Shown: positions 57,712 through 64,000 of the stretch, one piece after another
Layout: each line of letters begins with the position of its first letter
Numbering within the stretch: the first letter of the stretch is position 1
Assembly (NCBI RefSeq): GCF_014284175.1
Contig: NZ_JACOGA010000007.1
Location: forward strand, 124,001-188,000
Origin: Affinundibacterium flavidum
Lineage (GTDB): Bacteria; Pseudomonadota; Gammaproteobacteria; Burkholderiales; Burkholderiaceae_D
Length of the DNA: 64,000 nucleotides
Direction of reading: 5' to 3'
Made by a program: the position numbers and the translations under genes
The notes under the pieces: generated by a model
What the model was told of the DNA's origin: nothing
Database searches by the model: none
Seen by the model: only the letters and a program-made list of their open reading frames with translations

Positions 57712-60507
57712 TTATGTCATAGCGATCACAGCAGACTCGCGTACCATTTGTTTTAATTGCGGCACACAAGAGCCGCAATTGGTGCCACAGCGTAGAGATT
57801 GCTGCAAGCTGCACAAGCGTTGTTTCTCGTCACCCGCATGCAATGCCAGGTCTTGTTTAATTTGTTGTGCTTTGATATTGAAGCATGTACACACAACTTG
57901 GAGGTCTTTGGCGTTTTTTGGGGCGCTGCCAGCAGCCGGTTTGGATTGTGCCAATAATGCAGGCGTAATCGTCACTACTTCTTCATCCAATAGCAATTGC
58001 TTGAGCCAGTTTTCAGCCGCAATATCGCCCGCCAAAGCGAAGCCTGCAATGCGTTTCTGTGGTGATAAATCCGGATCATTTTCTATCAACAGTTGACGCG
58101 CAGTTCCGCGTTTCGCATCGCCATATTGCAAGACTTGTGCGCCATGCAGGTCGAGTAAGAGGCTAATCGCAGTGGTGATATCTGCGGACACGGCAACGGT
58201 ATTGGCAGCACGAAATAGTAAGCCTTGGCGTTCGCGCCCGAATAGCACGCAACTAGCATAGGCGAAGTGTGGGTAATACTGACGTAAGCTTTGCTGTAAT
58301 TCCAGAATATGTTCAGGCGCTATCCAAACACAGGCCACAAATTGCCAGGCGTAGGTGAGCTTGGTAATTTTGACTGCACTGTGCTTTAGCTCTGGTTGTT
58401 TAGAGATAGGATCGAAAGCGGGATTGCAGAGGCTATTCACGCCGAACAATGTTTGACCTTCTTGATGTTGGTCGCGCAAGCTGCCAGAGATAAATTCTTC
58501 CCCCCAATGCATCGCAATAAAACATTGTCCTGCTTTCAGTTGATCGCTCGCTTTAGCAATCAATACTTGAGTACCACGTTGATTACTGACTTCAACAAAA
58601 TCACCATCTTGTATAAAGCGCCTTTGCATATCTTGTGCTGCCATTTCTATACACGGCTCAGGCGCATGCGCATACAGTTGCGCCACCAAACCAGTGCGAC
58701 TCATGCCATGCCATTGATCGCGCAAGCGTCCTGTATTTAAGGCAAATGGATGACGTGGCGTGATTTTTTCCGTCGTTACGACGTAGGGACAATTGATAAA
58801 GCGAGCTTTGCCGTTGCTGGTGGCGAACTGATGGTTCTCGTAAAGACGTGGTTGTCCTACGGCGGCTCCAGCAGGGTAGGGCCATTGTTGTGGCCCTTTT
58901 TCTTCTAACAAAGAATACGACAATCCAGTAATGTCGAGATCGCGTCCAGCCGTGCTATCACGATGCTCATTCCAGATGGTCTCTGGATTCGTATAGGAAA
59001 AATCAGGCTGCGTTTTATTCAATTTCTTCGCTAGGGCTTGCGCGAATTTTGTCGCAATTTGCCAATCATGATGCGCTTCTCCCGGCGCCGGAATCGCCGC
59101 TCTTACGCGTGAAATTCTGCGTTCAGAATTAGTTACAGTGCCGGATTTTTCTGACCAGGTTGATGCAGGTAACAGGATATCGGCATACGCCACCGTTGCT
59201 GTGTTGCGATACGCTTCTTGCACGATCACCAGTTCGGCTTTTTCTAATGCTGCACGTATTACATTTTGATCCGGCATGGATTGCGCGGGGTTGGTACAAA
59301 CGATCCAGATAATTTTGATTTCGCCAGTGCGCACCGCTTCAAATAATTCGACTGCGGTCTTGCCGGGTTGATCAGGCACGCTAGGAATATTCCATAGCGC
59401 AGCTACTTCAGCACGGTGTTCTGGATTGCTCAAGTCACGATGCGCCGATAACAGATTCGCCATACCGCCGACTTCGCGCCCGCCCATCGCATTCGGTTGC
59501 CCGGTTAAAGAGAAAGGTCCCGCGCCAGGTTTACCGATTTGCCCTGTCGCTAAATGCAGGTTGATCAGCGCACTGTTTTTTGCTGTGCCTGCACTTGATT
59601 GATTTAAACCCTGACAATACAGTGATAGCGCGGCTTTGCTCAGACCAAACCAACGTGCCGCCTGGATCAAATCTTTTTCGGCGATACCGCAAATTTGCGC
59701 AGTAAAGGCAGGCGTAAAATCACGTACGGTTTGTTTGAGTTCGGCAAAACCTTCGGTATGCGCAGCGATAAATTGGGTATCGATCAAATCTTCCCATAAA
59801 CACAAATGCAGCATGCCATGAAATAGCGCGACATCGGTGCCGGGTAAAATCGCCAAATGCAAGTCAGCGTCCCGCGCCGTATCGGTGCGACGCGGATCTA
59901 CGACGATGACTTTGAGATTGGGATTGTTCTCGCGTGCTTGCTCTATGCGGCGATACAAAATTGGATGGGCATACGCCGTATTTGAACCTGCAATAAAAAT
60001 TAAATCCGCCAGTTCTATATCCTCATAACTACAAGGTGGTGCATCGGCACCCAGACTTTGCTTATAACCAGCGACGGCGCTCGACATGCATAGGCGTGAA
60101 TTACTATCGATGTTATTCGTGCCGATTAAACCCTTAGCGAGTTTATTGAAGACATAATAATCCTCGGTCAGCAATTGCCCTGAAATGTAAAAGCCTACAC
60201 TATCAGCACCATGCGTTTGTATGCACTTAGCAAATTTATCTGCCATGGTTTCCAGGCAGATATCCCAATCCACGCGTTCTCTGTTTTGATCTCGCGCAGT
60301 GCGTAGTTCCGGATACAAAGCACGTACTTGTTGTTGCAGCACAGGCTGCGCCGTCAGATGCAAATTACTGCCCTTGCTGCATAGCTTGCCGAAGTTGGCT
60401 GGATGCGCAGGATCGCCGCGTACGCCAGTGACTTGTGTGCCATCAGATTCAATGATGACGCCGCAGCCGACGCCGCAATAACAACAGGTAGATTTTGTTT
60501 CTTGCAT
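57712..60507 (-). CDS. nasA: Assimilatory nitrate reductase catalytic subunit (molybdopterin) with C-terminal BFD domain
   Basis: 931 residues from the Met at 60507 (AAGG site upstream); a TTG at 60552 would overlap nirD. The N-terminal [4Fe-4S] motif is CCYCGVGCGV followed by GKLCSKG. The molybdopterin oxidoreductase domain follows (SNTAYAHPILYRRIEQA, VVDPRRTDTARDADLHLAILPGTD, YCQGLNQSSAGTAKN), then a molydopterin dinucleotide-binding part (HPFALNTGRLRDQWHGMSRTG). The C-terminus holds a BFD-like [2Fe-2S] domain (VCTCFN...CGTNCGSCVPQL), as in NasC/NasA of assimilatory systems. It reduces nitrate to nitrite in the cytoplasm, feeding NirBD. It is the last gene of nirB-nirD-nasA. Confidence 0.95.
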   Translation of the reverse strand: MQETKSTCCYCGVGCGVIIESDGTQVTGVRGDPAHPANFGKLCSKGSNLHLTAQPVLQQQVRALYPELRTARDQNRERVDWDICLETMADKFAKCIQTHGADSVGFYISGQLLTEDYYVFNKLAKGLIGTNNIDSNSRLCMSSAVAGYKQSLGADAPPCSYEDIELADLIFIAGSNTAYAHPILYRRIEQARENNPNLKVIVVDPRRTDTARDADLHLAILPGTDVALFHGMLHLCLWEDLIDTQFIAAHTEGFAELKQTVRDFTPAFTAQICGIAEKDLIQAARWFGLSKAALSLYCQGLNQSSAGTAKNSALINLHLATGQIGKPGAGPFSLTGQPNAMGGREVGGMANLLSAHRDLSNPEHRAEVAALWNIPSVPDQPGKTAVELFEAVRTGEIKIIWIVCTNPAQSMPDQNVIRAALEKAELVIVQEAYRNTATVAYADILLPASTWSEKSGTVTNSERRISRVRAAIPAPGEAHHDWQIATKFAQALAKKLNKTQPDFSYTNPETIWNEHRDSTAGRDLDITGLSYSLLEEKGPQQWPYPAGAAVGQPRLYENHQFATSNGKARFINCPYVVTTEKITPRHPFALNTGRLRDQWHGMSRTGLVAQLYAHAPEPCIEMAAQDMQRRFIQDGDFVEVSNQRGTQVLIAKASDQLKAGQCFIAMHWGEEFISGSLRDQHQEGQTLFGVNSLCNPAFDPISKQPELKHSAVKITKLTYAWQFVACVWIAPEHILELQQSLRQYYPHFAYASCVLFGRERQGLLFRAANTVAVSADITTAISLLLDLHGAQVLQYGDAKRGTARQLLIENDPDLSPQKRIAGFALAGDIAAENWLKQLLLDEEVVTITPALLAQSKPAAGSAPKNAKDLQVVCTCFNIKAQQIKQDLALHAGDEKQRLCSLQQSLRCGTNCGSCVPQLKQMVRESAVIAMT

Positions 60508-60541
60508 AGTTTCTGACCTTGGCCCTTGGCTTTGAGTGAAC

Positions 60542-60886
60542 TTAGGTTTCAATCGCTAAAGTCAGCAATTCGTGACTGCACAAGTACACTTGATCTGCTT
60601 CCACTTTGACACTGAATTTCTGTGTACAACCTTCATCCGGCGATACCGCACAGCCGGTCGGTAATTCTATGTTCCAGTTATGCAAAGGGCAGGCGACTTT
60701 TTCTCCAAAGACGATGCCTTGTGATAAGGGACCGCCTTTGTGCGGGCACTTATCTAAGAGTGCGAAAATTTTGTCTTCGGTATTTCTGAAAATTGCGACA
60801 TCAGTTCTCGCTTGACGTTTCACGACACGTGCGCCGAGCAGTGGAATGTCGTCTACGCGACAGATGACTTGCCATTCTTGGGACAT
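60542..60886 (-). CDS. nirD: Nitrite reductase small subunit (Rieske-type)
   Basis: A 114-residue protein with a Rieske fold. Both ligand pairs are present: CPHKGG (Cys-x-His) and CPLHNW (Cys-x2-His), so it should hold a [2Fe-2S] cluster, unlike enteric NirD that lost them. It pairs with NirB to reduce nitrite to ammonium. The stop lies 35 bases before the nasA start. The start is preceded by AAGGAAAA. Between nirD and nirB lies a 220-bp hairpin-rich spacer. Confidence 0.93.
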   Translation of the reverse strand: MSQEWQVICRVDDIPLLGARVVKRQARTDVAIFRNTEDKIFALLDKCPHKGGPLSQGIVFGEKVACPLHNWNIELPTGCAVSPDEGCTQKFSVKVEADQVYLCSHELLTLAIET

Positions 60887-60904
60887 GGTTTTTCCTTTGT
60901 TTTA

Positions 60905-61072
60905 GGTTCCCTTCTCCCGCGAGCGGGAGAAGGGTTAGGGATGAGGGCAGTTGGAGTGCTGCAGACAAAATCGCAATTCAAATAAGAAATTTATGATCAT
61001 GTATTGAATGATGTCTTAACTTTGCGGAATCACCCTCACCCCAACCCTCTCCCGCTTGCGGGAGAGGGAGCT
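60905..61072. repeat. Long imperfect hairpin, dispersed intergenic repeat, copy 2
   Basis: The arms ggttcccttctcccgcgagcgggagaagggttaggg...gagggcag and its partner ccctcaccccaaccctctcccgcttgcgggagagggagc pair over about 50 bases each. Each arm contains its own small palindrome CTCCCGC-(G/T)-GCGGGAG-like core. The same core forms the outer arms at 27530-27750. It lies between nirB and nirD without any gene. Confidence 0.75.
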
Positions 61073-61108
61073 TGTTATCGAAACTTACTTTTACAAAAAA
61101 TCTGACGA

Positions 61109-63538
61109 TTACTCGCCAATCCGCTCAAACTGCCGCGTATCCACTTGCGCCTTCTCAGGCTCATGCCAAGGATCAGCTTCACCTTCCAATGAGAACAACA
61201 AACGTTGATACAACTCTTCACGTCGTGCAGAATTTTCTAGAATTTGTTGTTTCACATAGTCGAGACCAACCCGGGCGAGGTAGTGCACGGTGCGTTCTAA
61301 GTACCAGCCTTCTTCACGATACAGTTGTAAGAATGCGCCCGTGTACTCCATCACTTCTTCATGCGTTTTGAGTTTGATTAAGAATTGCGCGACTTCGGTT
61401 TTAATCCCGCCATTGCCGCCGACATACACTTCCCAACCCGAATCCACCCCGATAACACCAACGTCTTTGATACCTGCTTCGGCGCAATTACGTGGGCAGC
61501 CGGAGACGGCGAGTTTGACTTTGTGAGGCGCATACATGCGGGCTAATTCGCGTTCTAATTGTTGCCCCATAAGCGTGGAATTTTGTGTGCCGAAACGACA
61601 CCATTCACTACCTACGCAAGTTTTTACCGTGCGCAAACCTTTGGCATAGGCAAGGCCGGAAGGCATGCCTAGGTCTTGCCAAACTGCGCGTAAGTCTTCT
61701 TTCTTTACACCGAGCAAATCGATGCGTTGACCGCCGGTGACCTTGACGGTGGGGATATTAAATTTGTCGACCACGTCAGCAATTCTGCGCAGTTCTGAAG
61801 CATTGGTTTCGCCACCCCACATCCGTGGAATGACGGAGTAAGTGCCATCTTTTTGAATATTCGCATGGGAGCGTTCATTGATGTAACGCGATTGCGGATC
61901 ATCCACCGCTTCTTTCGGCCAGGTCGAAATCAGGTAGTAGTTCAAAGCAGGGCGGCAACTTGCACAGCCATTTGGCGTGCGCCATTCCATGAATTGTTGA
62001 ACCGCTGCCACGGTTAGTAAGTGATTGACTTTGATGGCTTCACGCACCGCATGATGGGAGTGATCTGTGCAGGAACACATAGCCTTGGCTTTGGGTGTTG
62101 CTGAGTAATCGCCACCCGCCGTGAACATGATGATTTGTTCGACCAAACCCGTACATGAGCCGCAAGAGGCTGAGGCTTTGGTGTGTTTGCGCACGTCTTC
62201 TAAAGTGAACAAGCCTTTTTCTTTAATTGCTTTGACTATTGTGCCTTTGCAAACACCATTGCAACCGCAGACTTCGGCGGTATCAGGCATCGCCGCTGCT
62301 TTGGTATGGCCTTCGTGACCGACATCGCCGGTATTCGATTCGCCAAACATCAGTGAGTCACGGATCTCAGCGATGTTTTTACCTTCGCGCAGTAGCTTGA
62401 AATACCAACTGCCATCGACCGTGTCACCATACAAGCAAGCACCGATCAGCTTGTCGTCTTTCAATACCAGTTTTTTGTAAACGCCACCGATAGGATCGGA
62501 CAAGATGATTTCTTCGGTATCTTTACCGCCCGAAAAATCACCAGCAGAAAATAAGTCGATGCCGGTGACTTTGAGTTTGGTGGACGTGACGGAACCTTGA
62601 TAACGACCGATACCAAAATTGGCCAAATGATTCGCGCAGACCTTTGCCATCTCAAACAAAGGAGCCACTAGGCCATACACCGTGCCCCGATGATTGACGC
62701 ATTCACCGACCGCATATATGCGCGGGTCATAAGTTTGCATGGTGTCGTTGACGATCAAACCACGATTGCAGTACAAGCCTGCTGATTCCGCTAATGCCGT
62801 ATTCGGACGAATGCCGACTGCCATCACGACGAGTTGCGTAGGGATTTCTAAACCATCAGAAAAACGGATGGCTTTGACATGACCATTTTCATCGCCTATC
62901 AACGCTGCAGTATTTTTTTCTAATAAGAAATTGAGTCCGCGATCTTCTAAAGATTTTTGCAGCATCTTGCCAGCCGTTAGGTCGAGCTGTCTGTCCATCA
63001 ACCACGCAGGCAAATGCACGACAGAGACGTTCATGCCGCGCATCTTCAAACCATTTGCGGCTTCTAATCCGAGCAAGCCACCACCGATCACCACGGCGTG
63101 CGTGTGTTCTTCTGCCGCCGCGATCATGGCATTGGTGTCGTGGATGTCGCGGTAGGCAATCACACCCTGCAAATCTTTGCCAGGCACAGGCAACATGAAA
63201 GGCGAGGAACCTGTTGCGATCAGCAATCTATCGTAGTCGGTTTCCGTGCCGTCTTCGGCGATCACGACGCGCTTATAGCGATCAATCTTGACGATCTTTT
63301 TTCCTAAATGCAGGGTAATATTGTTGTCGGCATACCAGTCAACATCATTGAGCATGATGTCTTGGATCGTTTGTTCGCCAGCTAAAACTGGCGACAATAA
63401 AATTCGATTGTAATTAGCATACGGTTCAGCGCCAAAGACCGTGATGTCGTACAAATCCGGCGCGATTTTTAGCAATTCTTCCAAAGTACGAACGCCTGCC
63501 ATGCCATTGCCAACCATGACGAGTTTGAGTTTTTTCAT
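61109..63538 (-). CDS. nirB: Nitrite reductase [NAD(P)H] large subunit
   Basis: An 809-residue protein. An N-terminal FAD/NAD(P)-binding oxidoreductase domain (GNGMAGVRTLEEL, VVIGGGLLGLEAANGL, YAVGECVNHRGTVYGLVAPL) is followed by BFD-type [2Fe-2S] segments (CGCNGVCKG...CGSCTGLVEQ, then CSCTDHS), a sulfite/nitrite reductase ferredoxin-like half-domain and the siroheme/[4Fe-4S] domain with CVGSEWCRFG and AVSGCPRNCAEAGIKDVG. It reduces nitrite to ammonium with NAD(P)H in the cytoplasm. It is the first gene after the ABC transporter ATPase gene, 29 bases away, so nitrate import and nitrite reduction are probably on one transcript. Confidence 0.97.
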   Translation of the reverse strand: MKKLKLVMVGNGMAGVRTLEELLKIAPDLYDITVFGAEPYANYNRILLSPVLAGEQTIQDIMLNDVDWYADNNITLHLGKKIVKIDRYKRVVIAEDGTETDYDRLLIATGSSPFMLPVPGKDLQGVIAYRDIHDTNAMIAAAEEHTHAVVIGGGLLGLEAANGLKMRGMNVSVVHLPAWLMDRQLDLTAGKMLQKSLEDRGLNFLLEKNTAALIGDENGHVKAIRFSDGLEIPTQLVVMAVGIRPNTALAESAGLYCNRGLIVNDTMQTYDPRIYAVGECVNHRGTVYGLVAPLFEMAKVCANHLANFGIGRYQGSVTSTKLKVTGIDLFSAGDFSGGKDTEEIILSDPIGGVYKKLVLKDDKLIGACLYGDTVDGSWYFKLLREGKNIAEIRDSLMFGESNTGDVGHEGHTKAAAMPDTAEVCGCNGVCKGTIVKAIKEKGLFTLEDVRKHTKASASCGSCTGLVEQIIMFTAGGDYSATPKAKAMCSCTDHSHHAVREAIKVNHLLTVAAVQQFMEWRTPNGCASCRPALNYYLISTWPKEAVDDPQSRYINERSHANIQKDGTYSVIPRMWGGETNASELRRIADVVDKFNIPTVKVTGGQRIDLLGVKKEDLRAVWQDLGMPSGLAYAKGLRTVKTCVGSEWCRFGTQNSTLMGQQLERELARMYAPHKVKLAVSGCPRNCAEAGIKDVGVIGVDSGWEVYVGGNGGIKTEVAQFLIKLKTHEEVMEYTGAFLQLYREEGWYLERTVHYLARVGLDYVKQQILENSARREELYQRLLFSLEGEADPWHEPEKAQVDTRQFERIGE

Positions 63539-63567
63539 GATGAAAATCCTTAATGTTTTTTTGTGCT

Positions 63568-64000
63568 CTAGGCGACTTCTTTGCTTGGATGCGATTGGCG
63601 GTGATATAAAAATTCCAGCACCGCGCTGCGATATTTGGCGTATTGCGCATCGTTGGCTAAAGCGACCCGTTCACGTGGCCGAGCTAATTCCACGGATAAG
63701 ACTTCGCCGATCGTTGCGGCTGGACCATTGGTCAGCATGACGATTTTGTCGGACAGGAGTACCGCTTCATCCACATCATGCGTGACCATCACCACCGTCG
63801 ATTGCGTCTTCGCGACGATCTTGAGTAACTCGTCTTGTAAGTGCGCACGGGTCAATGCATCGAGTGCACCGAAGGGTTCATCCATCAATAAAACTTTGGG
63901 CTCGATGGCTAAAGCGCGGGCGATACCGACGCGTTGTTTCATACCACCAGAGATTTCATGTGGACGTTTTTTATCAGCGGCGGTCAAGCCTACCAAGGCC
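63568..64000 (-). CDS. Nitrate/sulfonate-type ABC transporter ATPase (partial, continues past the window)
   Basis: The C-terminal 144 residues of an ABC ATPase; the frame stays open to the window edge with AlaLeu before [28 protein letters not shown], so the Walker A and Q loop lie outside. The signature [15 protein letters not shown], Walker [13 protein letters not shown] and the H loop VTHDVDEAV are intact. The [36 protein letters not shown] block is typical of nitrate, sulfonate and taurine importers (NrtC/NrtD, SsuB, TauB). Next to nirB-nirD-nasA, nitrate/nitrite import is most likely. The stop is 29 bases before nirB. Confidence 0.92.
   Translation of the reverse strand, partial: ALVGLTAADKKRPHEISGGMKQRVGIARALAIEPKVLLMDEPFGALDALTRAHLQDELLKIVAKTQSTVVMVTHDVDEAVLLSDKIVMLTNGPAATIGEVLSVELARPRERVALANDAQYAKYRSAVLEFLYHRQSHPSKEVA

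Overview
The window looks like chromosomal DNA of a moderately low-GC betaproteobacterium of the Burkholderiales, most like an Oxalobacteraceae/Undibacterium-type organism. This is inferred from the style of the housekeeping proteins (YchF, Pth, UvrA next to an MFS gene and ssb), the xWEEF-tailed chemoreceptors and the assimilatory nirB-nirD-nasA set. No rRNA, tRNA or CRISPR array was seen.

Region 1 (1-17.9 kb) is accessory. It opens with a decayed IS5-type transposase. Three large exported proteins follow: a roughly 2100-residue multidomain surface protein, a choice-of-anchor-A protein, and a 1070-residue transglutaminase-fold protein with a hydrophobic C-terminal tail. Behind the last gene lie two 5'-truncated copies of it, each ending in a different tail, and a series of eight small membrane-protein genes, two of them under 60 codons. 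A conserved body, exchangeable tails after a fixed junction motif, a small membrane-protein gene right behind each tail and promoterless partial copies together resemble the orphan-module layout of polymorphic toxin systems (CDI, Rhs). Here the body is a transglutaminase fold whose catalytic Cys is replaced by Ala. I recognise no described system with this body, and the toxin/immunity role is inference. A broken 461-bp copy of the 3' part of the giant gene closes the region, so about 10 kb lies between direct repeats.

Region 2 (18-35 kb) is mostly conserved: ychF, a MATE exporter, an SPFH operon (SPFH protein, a 42-residue membrane peptide, a PH-like membrane protein, a ribbon-helix-helix regulator) behind a promoter with a perfect 16-bp palindrome, a TonB-dependent receptor, pth, uvrA, two MFS transporters and ssb.

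Region 3 (35.9-50 kb) is a signalling island: a REC-histidine kinase, a FixJ-like regulator, a stand-alone receiver, two CheW proteins, three chemoreceptors, a large hybrid kinase and a REC-PAS protein. No cheA, cheY, cheR or cheB is present, so the chemoreceptors must use a core pathway encoded elsewhere. Four copies of a roughly 25-bp motif precede the receiver gene, both cheW genes and one chemoreceptor gene, which suggests a shared regulon.

Region 4 (50-64 kb) carries an Lrp-type regulator divergent from ornithine cyclodeaminase, a TPR/transglutaminase-like lipoprotein, a phytase-type esterase lipoprotein, a DUF475/TerC-like membrane protein, and the assimilatory nitrate/nitrite genes nasA, nirD and nirB. 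The window ends inside a nitrate-type ABC transporter ATPase gene. Long imperfect hairpins built on a Ctcccgc/gcgggaG core sit beside uvrA/pth and nirD/nirB and look like one dispersed non-coding repeat family.
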